Shown: positions 33,521 through 43,858 of the stretch, piece after piece
How the letters are laid out: each line of letters begins with the position of its first letter
How positions within the stretch are numbered: position 1 is the first letter of the stretch
From: Notospermus geniculatus
Lineage: Eukaryota; Nemertea; Pilidiophora; Heteronemertea; Lineidae
Assembly: GCA_002633025.1 (NCBI GenBank)
Contig: NMRB01002875.1
Location: 1 to 64,000 of the forward strand
Length of the DNA stretch: 64,000 nt
Direction of reading: 5' to 3'
Position numbers and translations under genes: made by a program
The notes under the pieces: generated by a model
What the model saw: only the letters and a program-made list of their open reading frames with translations
Database searches by the model: none
What the model was told of the DNA's origin: nothing

Positions 33521-33636
33521 AATATCTCTACCGTCGTTGATATCAGAGTAACCCAAGACTGATAGTCAATAAATGGGAATAATGTACAGTCTTGTAGTTG
33601 AATTAATGTCAAGACAAAAAGGGCCGGTTTAATAGA

Positions 33637-34045
33637 CGCAAGCGGATTGTCCAGTTATTCAAAAAACCTATACTTAGTTTTATGCTTATAAAACTTAGCT
33701 TTTTGGACAAAATATAGCTTTTTTGACAAAAATTAAGTTTTTCTTCTAAAAAACCTAGTTTTTGTCTAAACCCAACTTTTTTGAAAGAAAACTTAGTTTT
33801 TTCCTCCATAAAATATAGGTTTTTATCAAAAAACTTAGTTTTTCTCAAAACCTATATTTTATGACAAAAACCTGGTTTTATACCACACAACCCCCATTTT
33901 ATAGACAAAAATGTAGTTTTCTGCACTGAAATGTCCAGTTATTCCATAAAACTAAGTTTATCAGTCAAAAAAACAAGTTTTTTAATAAACCAAGTTTTAT
34001 GCCATAAAAAGTAGGTTTTTGCTAAAAACCTAGATCGGAAACCAT
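33637..34045. repeat. AT-rich hairpin array, copy 1
   Basis: It starts GCAAGCGGATTGTCCAGTTA and consists of 15-25-bp words such as AAAACCTATATTTTAT, AAAACTTAGTTTTT and AAAACTAAGTTTAT, in both orientations. The same words in similar order recur at 51960-52510, 53420-54150 and 55550-56275. Non-coding. Confidence 0.85.
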
Positions 34046-34057
34046 AACTTAGTGTTC

Positions 34058-34290
34058 GGTCATGGTGTCTGTCTGTCTGTCTGTGTGCGTGCGGGCGTGT
34101 GTGTGTGTGTGTCTGCGTGTGCGTGTCTGTGTCTGTCTGTGTGTCTGTGCGTGTCTGTCTGTCTGTGTGTGTCTGTGCGTGCGTGTGTGTGTGTCTGTCT
34201 GTCTGTCTGTGTGTCTGTGTCTGTCTGTCTGTCTATGCGTGTCTGTGTCTGTCTGTGCGTCTGTGTGTGTGTGTCTGTGTGTCCGGTCTG
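34058..34290. repeat. GTCT/GTGT microsatellite
   Basis: About 230 bp of (TGTC)n mixed with (TG)n and TGCG variants. It is followed by CGGTCTGTCACACC, as at 10376. The long open frames in all phases are repeat artefacts. Confidence 0.95.
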
Positions 34291-34309
34291 TCACACCTTC
34301 ATGTCTCAT

Positions 34310-34935
34310 CTCCTTGAACAGTTATAGCCTTGGAAACAAGTCCTACCCCTAGGTTTGTCAACCTGGGCAATCCAATGAGCCAATAATTTTCAATCTCAGA
34401 TGCCTCCATCATGATGTAATCAACATATCGGACTTGATATTTTCTCCGTCATGCTTTTATCTGATGGCATAACTCGGCTCCTTCAACACCTACAGCAATG
34501 GGAATAAGTTCTACCCTTAGGTTTTCATACCCTAGGAATCGAATGCACTGATTACTTTTGATCTGAGATGTTGGGGTCTAGATGGTGATATCGANTTGAT
34601 CTGAGATGTTGGGGTCTAGATGGTGATATCGATATCACGAATTTGATATTTTCAGATAACTTGCCATACTGTCAACTGAGTAACATGAAACACGTCTTAG
34701 TTCATGCCTACTTATCCAAGGGCTGGACTATGTTAAAATTCTCAGCCTCAAGTGTCCAGGTGTTCGAAATATCATGAAATTTTGATATATCAAACTTGAT
34801 AATTCGAAATATCTCTGCCTGTGGTAAAGGTAGAGGCAGGATATCACCCATACTTAGGTTATTGAGGATGCCCATTTTGATTATGCAATGACCTTGATGA
34901 TCAGAGGTCAAGGTCAAGGTCAAACTTGATGATTT
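34310..34935. repeat. repeat also present at 62695-63010
   Basis: Shared blocks include CAGATGCCTC, GACTTGATATTTT, ATCTGATGGCA, TTCTACCCTTAGGTTTT and AACTTGCCA..TGTCAACTGA. A 37-bp stretch ending at 34593 is repeated exactly after the ambiguous base at 34594, so that N marks a contig join. Confidence 0.8.
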
Positions 34936-34950
34936 GATTTGATCACATCA

Positions 34951-35231
34951 AAATGGCTGCGAGCAGACTGCCTGTCGGGTCCTCTTCAACAAGCGGGAAC
35001 CATCAGACATTTACAATGTCATCTTGTTCATTCATTTCCTGCAGATCCGCAACGAGCCAATAAATGGGCACAGTTTATTCAGACGAAGCGGGCCGATTTT
35101 TTTTACCGAATGCAAACCCACGCGTGGACTACATTTGCAGCTATCATTTCGAGGCCGACTGTTTCAGGAATATTGGCGGCATAGAATCTAATGTCTCGAT
35201 ATCAGATCTCCCCCTTTTTGTTAACCTTTAG
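34951..35231 (+). pseudogene. THAP zinc-finger domain with a frameshift
   Basis: THAP domains bind DNA through a C2CH zinc finger and occur in host regulators and transposases. One frame reads Cys-Leu-Ser-Gly, then HSFPADPQRANKWAQFIQTK, the Phe-Pro...Trp core. The other conserved half, VDYICSYHFEADCFRNIGG (Cys-x2-His plus acidic Phe), is in a different frame. The switch falls around a run of eight T (35098-35105) and could be a real indel or a draft-assembly homopolymer error. A clean start Met-Pro-x-x-Cys is not seen, and a TAG follows at 35229. The segment that begins at 35211 is duplicated at 40320, right after the gap. Confidence 0.6.
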
Positions 35232-35871
35232 AAGTTCATGTCTGAAGTGTCTTGAGCGGGGTGGGGCATGCCATTGTATGACACCCGGCGTCCGTTCATC
35301 CCATCGTCCCGCCGACATGTTTTGCTGGCATGGGTGTCGTTTCGTCAATCAAGATGATCAGATAATTACACTATCATTGGAGAGGCTATACCCGAGGACT
35401 TGGAAGATACACGCATGTATCCAATGCACGATACTTTATTCACTTAGATGTAGTACCGCCACACTACCGGTAAATAATGTACGATTACATTTAGGCCCCA
35501 ACAGCTGCATGTAATTTGGTGTCTGTCCAAAACAAACCCAGTCGTGTATTTCCAAACATTTCTTTTATGTGACATTCTAATTACAGTTTGTTTAGTCATT
35601 GCCGTACAGTTTCCTGTCGTTGAATCTACTAGAGAATCAAGAATACCAAAATAACTTGATGTTCCTCAGACAAAGCATGCAGTCTAATGTCTTGAACTGA
35701 TTGTCGGCCTCTTCGTCAATAAAACGTTCATCATCCTCAATGTCCATGTCGGAAGACGATGACCAATCTGACATCCTTAGCACTGTGGTCCACGACAGAA
35801 ATCAAGAAAATAAACTAATAAATACACCTACAATCGCAGTATGAAACCACTGAATTATGCTCACACGACAA
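35211..35871. repeat. ~660-bp direct duplication, copy A
   Basis: From CCCCTTTTTGTTAACCTTTA to ACCACTGAATTATGCTCACA it matches 40320-40976 with scattered substitutions and small indels. It holds no supported gene beyond the last codons of the THAP fragment. Confidence 0.9.
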
Positions 35872-35989
35872 GCACAATGCACATGCATCCAATTTTTCAC
35901 AAAATTTGGAAATTAGTAGACAAAACTCACCTAAACACTTAGGAGAATGAAGTTTTGGACCATTTAGCGTAAACTGGTTAGAAGTTACG

Positions 35990-36740
35990 GCGGTCTTAAA
36001 GCCAGACACTATAGACAGCTGGGTTATAATCGACGAGCATAGTCTCGGTCACCCAGCCGCTGTTTCGAATCTGGGGAACCGTAGCAGTATTGTGTGGCTG
36101 GCTGCGCAAGACTACACACAGCATTTGGGATTCCCCAAGGGGATTCCCAAAACCTCGATGCAGGATAATGCTATAATATGTGGTTCTATGGTTCTATACA
36201 CTACGCACGCCTGTAGATGAGGTTGCACTATCTATTCGGCCGAACTGGGGAGTGAGTAGCGGTGCATAGTGTGCGGCTTTAAGTTGAATATCAAAATGTT
36301 GATATGCTTATCTCGGCCCAGTTAACGCAAAAAGTTCCAAAATGTTGTAAGCCCATATTCTGACCTTAGCTTTAACTAATGGCATCAACATTTCCTGAAA
36401 CACACGAAAATCTCAAATATCTCAGAAACCACTCGAGATATTTTGATGAAACAAAGCCCAAAATCCTTAGAAAGTTCCATTCTATCAAAACGGCAACAAA
36501 AGTCACAAACGAATTCCATAATAAAAATGTTGATTTTTAGGTTTTTTTCTAATGAGCTATTACATAATTATGATATTTCCAAATTTCCCAAATTTTGGTG
36601 CAGAAATATGACCAAGGTTATATACTTTCATGTGGTACAAACAGTGCTAAAATTGGCCCAGTAGTATTTGAAATATTCAAGGTAAAGGGTGTAGATAAAC
36701 TTATGTCAATAACTGTACATGTATAGGCAGCATCAGCATA
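35990..36740. other. unassigned region
   Basis: No gene recognised. GGGATTCCCCAAGGGGATTCCC around 36149 is a short palindrome and GGTTCTATGGTTCTATA a short direct repeat. TACAGGGTGGTTCGAAAT at 36747 resembles a mariner-type end. Confidence 0.4.
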
Positions 36741-36854
36741 CGTTTATACAGGGTGGTTCGAAATGAGGACACACTGTGCGTATCGGCATTGTCGAAACGA
36801 AGATTCGGAGGCTACCGAAAAAAAATTGGGTGGGGGACTTTTCACATTAATAGT

Positions 36855-37978
36855 AAAAATAGTGCCAATGGCACTGTGCCCGCTTGGCTTTTTAGCACAG
36901 TGGTGGAAAGCATAAGCCATATCAGAATCCCATACAAGCCATCTTTGACAATATCTGTGACCAAAGCGTACATAGCAGATTTTGTGAGTTTGGTTTTGGC
37001 CTCCTGGCGGCAAAGTCAAGAATTAGATTTCACCAAAATTTCGTCAGGAAGTCACCACAACCTAGAGGTAAATACATACAAAGGTTCAATACAATAGCTC
37101 AAACGATTATCAAAATATAGCCCTTTTAAATTTTTCACAAACGCCCCCTACTTACCAAAATAGGAATCGCATCGCACCCAAAATCGAACTTGACCTACAT
37201 TTTTTGGTGATACACACCTGTATGCAATATGAAAATGATCCTTCAAAAACTGAAGGCGCTATCCATCTGACAAGGAAAAATTTGATATTTTCATTTTGGC
37301 CCCCTAGTGGCAAAGTCAAGAATCAGATTGCGCCGAAACTTTGTGTGCAAGTCACCACAAACTAGAGGTACATACATACAAAGTTTCATCGCGATAGCTG
37401 AAGCCATTCTCAAAATACAGGCCTTTGAATTTTTTCACAAAATGCCCCCTACTGGCCAAAGTAGGAATCGCATCGCACCCGAAATCGAACTTGACCTAGA
37501 TTTTGTGGTCATACACACTCATATGCAATATGAAAATGATCCTTCAAAAACTGAAGGCGCTATCCATCTGACAAGGAAAAATTTGATATTTTCATTTTGG
37601 CCCCTAGTGGCAAAGTCAAGAATCAGATTGCGCCGAAACTTCGTGTGCAAGTCACCACAAACTAGAGGTACATACATACAGTTTCACTGCGATAGCTCAA
37701 GCCATTCTCAAAATGCAGGCCTTTGAATTTTTTCACAAAACGCCCCCTACTGGCCAAAGTAGAATTCGCATCGCACCCAAAATCGAACTTGACCTAGATT
37801 TTGTGGTCATACACACCCATATGCAATATGAAAATGATCCGTCAAAAACTGAAGGCGCTATCCATCTGACAAGGGAAAAGTTTACGGACACACGCACGCA
37901 CGCACGACAGACCACCACTGAAGGCGCCAAGCACAGCATAAGCCCTTTTGGCCTATGGGCCAAGCGGGCTAAAAATCA
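36855..37978. mobile_element. GCCCGCTTGGC-ended element with three ~299-bp units
   Basis: The ends GTGCCCGCTTGGCTTTTTAG and GGGCCAAGCGGGCTAAAA are inverted. Units begin near 37000, 37297 and 37597 with GGCC.C.TAGTGGCAAAGTC. The frames at 37307 and 37713 follow the repeat and are not genes. Relative of 7085-7865. Confidence 0.75.
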
Positions 37979-38191
37979 AAGGTAAAAATATGCACATCGC
38001 CTAATGTTATGGACCGATGATCCAAGCAAGAATGGTATTGTAATCAAAATCTAAAACGATTTGTACATAATACGAATTCTTGCACAGCAGGGAATATTTT
38101 TGAGTAGACAAGGTACCGGAAAGTCAATGAGGACAAGGCCACATGAAATGAAGACATCAGAAACATTTCTCATTAAAACTTATACATATAA

Positions 38192-38217
38192 CTAGCAATT
38201 ACCCGTGCTCCGCACGG
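38192..38217 (-). mobile_element. Helitron-like 3' end (minus strand)
   Basis: On the minus strand CCGTGC/GCACGG form a hairpin, followed by GGTAATTG and CTAG, with T next. This is the Helitron 3' layout (hairpin, short spacer, CTRR, insertion before T). Confidence 0.55.
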
Positions 38218-38519
38218 AGTGTGGGGTATAACATTTCCGGTACAGTTCACTTGGACTTGGCAGTCAGTACACTTCGGTCACGTGCAATGTTGTCCAGTAG
38301 TTACCGCCATGCCCGTGAGGCTCGTGTGCCTGAGGCTGAGTTTACATCGAGGCACACGTGATACGAACACGCAGGCGAACAAAGGTTTCATGGGGATGAA
38401 TCCTTTGTGAAGCCATTGTTCGCCGACGTGTTCGTGTCGCGTGTGCCTCGANATTTTCAAGTATGTGGCATGAGTTGAAGTGAGCAATGTCCGTGGAAAT
38501 TGCTAACAAAAATATGGCT

Positions 38520-39012
38520 GTTGCCTTTTATAATATAGAAGATATACAACCGGCTCCCGTTCTCGCGCTTGGTTCAGATTGAGGGAGGGTACACCGTAAC
38601 CCAAGATTCTCAGGATGCAAAGCCCCCGAAACGCCAACGCAAAAGTCTACCATTTTGTTCGGTGCTCTCTTCGTGGCATCGAACAAGGGGTTCGGCATTC
38701 GCGTTGGCGTTTCGGGAGCTTTGCGAAAACTATATTATCGATTAGCTTCCTTTGGTACACCCGGGCACCTCGGTATTCAAACGCCCCCGTTTTCTCCATG
38801 CACGTTCCTTTCTTATGACTCATCCTTTGACTCATCCTTTGCAAATCCTTTGTCAAGCTGATAGTGAACAATAGGTTGTCCGCAAATGGACAATAGTTTA
38901 CGCACTCCGTAGAGTTGCGTGAATAAGGTCCCAGAACGTCGGCATTGTCTCCCATACCTTCAAACAGATGGCCGTAAAGTCACAAAAAACAAGAGGACAT
39001 TGAAAATGTCAT
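38520..39012. repeat. ~490-bp direct duplication, copy A
   Basis: From the ATACAACCGGCTCCCG stretch (38543) to ATTGAAAATGTCATATG it matches 41131-41607 closely. It includes a GCAAAGCCCCCGAAACG hairpin and the broken PAN-like exon. Confidence 0.9.
38740..38955 (-). pseudogene. broken PAN-like exon, copy 1
   Basis: KKGTCMEKTGAFEYRGARVY matches the end of the PAN-like exon at 50322. The cysteine before it is replaced by a short repeated Arg-Met-Ser insertion arising from a 12-bp GACTCATCCTTT duplication. The base in the donor position is changed (GGAAGCTAAT where 50322 has GGAAGGTAAT). Both changes argue for a non-functional copy. Confidence 0.55.
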
Positions 39013-39335
39013 ATGTGACCCGGCACAGCAAAATGAGTCGGAAGTCGCACAGAAGAAGACCGAAGGTGGAACCAGACAGCAACCACAGAAATCGACCATC
39101 CGGGGGGGGGGGGCAAACTCTAGGGGCAAATATCTGGGGGAAAATGTCCTATAATCGGCACCACCCCTACCCGTCCGGGGGCCCTTCACCGGTCATTTGT
39201 GTGGTCCATACCGTGATTGTTTTCCGCTGAAAAACTACATGTATACTTAAAGCCATAATAGTCATAAAATTTCTACAGTATGTCTTTGGCATCTACTTCA
39301 TGGCGACATCCTTACACCCTATGGTGACACCTCTG

Positions 39336-39363
39336 CCCGTCCGTAGGACGGGTACTTTGCTAG
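39336..39363 (+). mobile_element. Helitron-like 3' end (plus strand)
   Basis: CCCGTCC, GTA, GGACGGG hairpin, then TACTTTG and CTAG followed by T. It faces away from the similar end at 38192, 1.15 kb upstream. Confidence 0.6.
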
Positions 39364-40030
39364 TAACATATAAAATGGGTTTTACATTTGACCTACTATT
39401 CAAGGTCACAGAGGTCAATGTTCAGAATTTTGCCTTTTGGTGACACGTTTCGTAACCGCTGAGTTTTCGCAAACCTGACGAAATACGAAGTACGAAATAC
39501 GAAATGCTACTTCATTTCCATGATCTAATTTCAGGAGATGTTTGGTACTACCATAAAATATCCCTGCTGCCAGAGCGTCTTACAGCATATCATTTAAGAC
39601 CGAGAGAGTTTTGGCGCACCTTGAAGTTTTAAAGAAGTGGAAACGCGAGAGATAAATTTCCAAGTGTAATATACACCGCAACTCTATCGGTCTTGCGTCA
39701 TACGCTTAAGGACGCAGTAGGCGACATTTGTGACAGCAACCATCTCCAGAAATACATTACGTCTTTGAAATGAAGTCCGATTTCGGTTTTCGTACTTCGT
39801 TTTTCACCAGGCTTGCGAAAACTCACTTTTGACCTGAATCTTAGTACATACATGTATACACGCCTATGCCAGATGACCTATGACACCAAGTTTCAGTCCG
39901 ATTCGATTCTTGGCTTGGCCACCAGGTGGCCAAAAACTCAAAGTCGAATAATTCCTAAACTAACGACTGGATCGTCTCCAGATTTTCATCATCGGTGCAT
40001 CTGTGTACATGACATTTGTAACGTGTTTTT

Positions 40031-40319
40031 NNNNNNNNNNNNNNNNNNNNNNNNNNNNNNNNNNNNNNNNNNNNNNNNNNNNNNNNNNNNNNNNNNNNNN
40101 NNNNNNNNNNNNNNNNNNNNNNNNNNNNNNNNNNNNNNNNNNNNNNNNNNNNNNNNNNNNNNNNNNNNNNNNNNNNNNNNNNNNNNNNNNNNNNNNNNNN
40201 NNNNNNNNNNNNNNNNNNNNNNNNNNNNNNNNNNNNNNNNNNNNNNNNNNNNNNNNNNNNNNNNNNNNNNNNNNNNNNNNNNNNNNNNNNNNNNNNNNNN
40301 NNNNNNNNNNNNNNNNNNN
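40031..40319. other. assembly gap (289 N)
   Basis: An unbroken N run. The sequence after it is a copy of 35211-35871, so the missing bases may include a second copy of the THAP fragment. Confidence 1.
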
Positions 40320-40976
40320 CCCTTTTTGTTAACCTTTAGAAGTTCCTGTCTGAAGTGTCTTGGGCGGGGTGGGGCATGACATTGTGTGACACCCGGCGTC
40401 CGTTCATCCCATCGTCCCGCCGACTAGGCCTACATGTTTTGCTGGCATGGGTGTCGTTTCGTCAATCAAGATGATCAGATAATTACACTATCATTGGAGG
40501 GACTATACCCGAGGGACTTGGAAGATACACGTATATATCCAATGCACGATACCTTATTCACTTAGATGTAGTACCGCCACACTACCAGTAAATAATGTAC
40601 GATTACATTTAGGCCCCAACAGCTGCATGTAATTTGGTGTCTGTCCAAAACAAACCCAGTCGTGTATTTCCAAACATGTCTTTTATGTGACATTCTAATT
40701 ACAGTTTGTTTAGTCATTGCCGTACAGTTTCCTGTCGTTGAATCTACTAGAGAATCAAGAATACAAAATAACTTGATGTTCCTCAGACAAAAGCATGCAG
40801 TCTAATGTCTTGAACGGGCTGTCGGCCTATTCGTCAATAAAACGTTCATCATCCTCAGTGTCGGAAGACGATGACCTATCTGACGTCCTTAGCACTGTAG
40901 TCCACGACAGAAATCAATAAAATAAACTAATAAATACACTACAATCGCAGTATGAAACCACTGAATAATGCTCACA
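40320..40976. repeat. ~660-bp direct duplication, copy B
   Basis: Starts at the gap edge with CCTTTTTGTTAACCTTTAG and parallels 35211-35871. Differences include GCCGACTAGGCCTACATG against GCCGACATG. Confidence 0.9.
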
Positions 40977-41130
40977 TGTGCTTTCCTTTAAACTCGGATT
41001 ACGCAGAGTGATGATAATTGTTTTCAAAAATTCTTTCATGGTTATGTTTCTTATAATATTGAACACCTACTGAAATCGAATTTAACACTATTGGTGCAAA
41101 GTATGAAAAGATCCTTCAGTATCCCTTTAT

Positions 41131-41607
41131 ATACAATATACAACCGGCTCCCGTTCTCGCGCTTGGTTCATATTGAGGGAGGGTACACCGTAACCCAAAA
41201 TTCTCAGGATGCAAAGCCCCCGAAACGCCAACGCAAAAGTCTACCATTTTGTTCGGTGTTCTCTTCGTGGCATCGAACAAGGGGTTCGGCATTCGCGTTG
41301 GCGTTTCGGGGGCTTTGCGAAAACTATATTATCGATTAGCTTCCTTTGGTACACCCGGGCACCTCGGTATTCAAACGCCCCCGTTTTCTCCATGCACGTT
41401 CCTTTCTTTTGACTCATCCTTTGACTCATCCTTTGCAAATCCTTTGTCAAGCTGATAGTGAACAATAGGTTGTCCGCAAATGGACAATAGTTTACGCACT
41501 CCCTAGAGTTGCGTGAATAAGGTCCCAGAACGTCGGCATTGTCTCCCATACCTTCAAACAGATGACCGTAAAGTCACAAAAAACAAGAGGACATTGAAAA
41601 TGTCATA
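41131..41607. repeat. ~480-bp direct duplication, copy B
   Basis: Near-identical to 38543-39012. The two diverge after GTCATATG, where copy A continues into TGTGACCCGGCACAGC (a MITE-type end) and copy B into a different repeat. Confidence 0.9.
41334..41549 (-). pseudogene. broken PAN-like exon, copy 2
   Basis: Same content as the copy at 38740, including the Arg-Met-Ser duplication and the altered donor base, so both defects predate the segmental duplication. Confidence 0.55.
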
Positions 41608-41689
41608 TGGTTCCCGTTGGTTCATTAGATAAGAATGGAAATTGCCGTATGTCAGACCATGATGCCCTGCTTTTTGCTCTTCCCCATTG

Positions 41690-42170
41690 GAAAGTATGGA
41701 GAAGAGCGAAATGCAGGGAAAATGATAAAGGGTCCAGATGCAAGTGCAAACATCCGCTGGTCAGCTACTCTGTCATGTTGGTGCCAGCTACAAATGTATG
41801 CTATCTGGTTCACCTCACTATAGGCTTGATTGCAACGTCTGCATGTCAGTTTTCAACGAGTTCCGAAGTGCAATGCGGAGAAGTAGAATTCAATTAATAT
41901 ACGTTTGTCCGGCTTCTAGAATTTCGATATTGTGTCAGCTACTGTTTTGTCGTAAAGGAGTGCTCGACTGAATCTCTTGGGCACAGTGATGACTGAATAA
42001 TAGACTTCATTCTAAAATTTCCACCGAAATCGTGAGTCGGTATAACCGACATTTTGCCGGTGATGACACAAAAATCAATAGGAAAATGGAATGATATTTT
42101 TATGTTTGACAGTTATACGATCATCCAGAACTATGAATGCGATATAGTCTAATTTTTGATAATCATACGA
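41690..42170. repeat. dispersed repeat shared with 50950-51950 and 63890-64000
   Basis: AAGTACAAACATCCGCTGGT-type, GATTGCAACGTCTG, GCTTCTAGAATTTCG, CCGGTGAT and TTTTTATGTTTGAC blocks recur in order. Copy 50950 carries an extra MITE (51180-51297), absent here. Confidence 0.85.
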
Positions 42171-42291
42171 TGGGCCCATATTCATAAAACATTGCTAGGC
42201 TTAGTTACTTGGTAAAGTGCCCAGTTTGTATTGACCAATGTACACAACTAGCAACCAACTAAGCCAGCATGGTTTTATGAATATAAGCCCG
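42171..42291. repeat. MITE, GGGCCCATATTCATAAAAC type
   Basis: ATGGGCCCATATTCATAAAA is mirrored by GGTTTTATGAATATAAGCCCG with CTTAGTTACTTGG/CCAACTAAG inside. Confidence 0.75.
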
Positions 42292-42419
42292 GTTTGCCAG
42301 TGCATCTAAAATGGCAGTTATTTTTGCAATGAAGTGTGAATCGCCAGAGATTTATTTCATAGACCGGCAACTTTTCATCGATCACAGATCAATTTTGCAT
42401 GCACCCACACCTAGCACGA

Positions 42420-43240
42420 TACATGTCCGTAGGTTTTGCTACCTGGTGGCCAAAAATCGAATCAGACCAAAACTTGGAGCCATAGGTCATACCAGATTTC
42501 ATGTCAATAGGCCCCAGCGGCTACGAAACCTACGGCCAAATGGGAAAATTCTGAACTTTGATTTATGTGACCTCGAAAAGTAGGCCAAATCAAAAAACAT
42601 TTATACATGTATATGTTATGTATTTTCATTAGATACACCTATGAAAAAAATTGATATGATAAAAATCTGGAGATGATCCAGTCATTAGTTTAGAAATTAT
42701 CGGAATTTGAGTTTTAATTTTTGGCCACCTGCTGGCGAACCCAAGAATCAAATCGGACTAAAACAAACTTGGTGTCATCAGTCGACCCGCAAAGGTATGA
42801 ACAGCGCCACGACGTGTCAGCCGCGGTATTTGGCGGTACTAACTGCTAAATCACTGAACGAAAGCGAGGCAGTGACGTAGGCGTAGCAGACGCTATAAAA
42901 CAATCACTAATTACGCACGATTAGTCAGACGTTTGAAGGTGGCGTGATGTTTACATGTTGATGGATGTTTCTCTACGAAAGTTGCCGAAAATTTCATCGA
43001 AATCGGTTCAGTTTTGGCCGAGTTATCGATCGAAAGGTAACCTTGTGTTTTCGAAAACAGGCGTTCTTCAAAGTGCGTACACTTTCTTGGAATAGTATTT
43101 TGAAACTTCTGCTTAGGTCATTCGGGTTGTTATAACATAGAAGAATCCACATGCGAAGCGTGGTTTTATGCACGCATGTCTGAGGGGTTGAAAATCACCC
43201 CGAAACACAACCACATTTTCAAGAAATCTCCTTCCCTTTA
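42420..43240. other. CACCTGGTGGCC-type repeats and unassigned sequence
   Basis: 42420-42790 is a diverged copy of the repeat at 52620/55000. The rest shows no gene. AGTTTTGGCCGAGTTATCGA near 43010 is typical repeat text. Confidence 0.5.
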
Positions 43241-43247
43241 TCCATTG

Positions 43248-43338
43248 TCTAACCTGGTTCCATGGGCTCCGACGGTGGCGCTGACTGCTAGAATCGTCAA
43301 TCAGCGCCACGTCGACGTCCAAGGAACCAGGTTATGGC
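43248..43338. repeat. foldback with AACCTGGTTCC ends
   Basis: TAACCTGGTTCCATGGG...GGTGGCGCTGA is mirrored by TCAGCGCCACGTCG...GGAACCAGGTTA. Confidence 0.7.
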
Positions 43339-43858
43339 TGCGAGAATCGTTACCTACTGCTGTTCAAACTGCGTACAAAAACTTGGAATACCATGCCGAA
43401 GTATGAAATTAACACAGATTGGAGATTGATAGTTTCTTCGTCTATTCAGTTTTGCTGGTTTTATGCAGGCTAATATTTATGGAGTTATGGCGATGTTTTT
43501 GACAACGCTCTACTCCAAATGACCTCCAATTCTGTGCGTAGGACGAAATTTCTTAAATGATTTCTCTTCACTCGTTTGCTTTATGCCAAAATAAATTACA
43601 CTAATGGGAAGCTCAATGTCTTAGCTAAACACTGATATATGGTTTATGTGGTTGAATTTGATCGGTCTTCTCGATAAACGCACTTTTGTGCGAGGTGTTC
43701 GATTTCTCGAATGAGGTACTCGAGAAGCCTCGTCGAGGGCCCCGATCGCCTATTATTTTCCCGCGCGCAAAATTAATCTGCCGTAGAAAAGGACCTTTGC
43801 GGGTCGACTGTCATAGGCCCGTGTTAGAATGAGATTTTCCGGCAGGAGGAGAGGACGA

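Noticed and set aside
34049-34352. Long Cys/Val/Ser-rich frames in three plus phases and a Thr/His/Asp-rich frame on the minus strand
   Set aside because: They are translations of the TGTC/TGTG microsatellite.
37307-37985. Two frames of 139 and 90 codons with repeated peptide segments
   Set aside because: The peptide repeats follow the 299-bp DNA repeat units of a transposon-like element.
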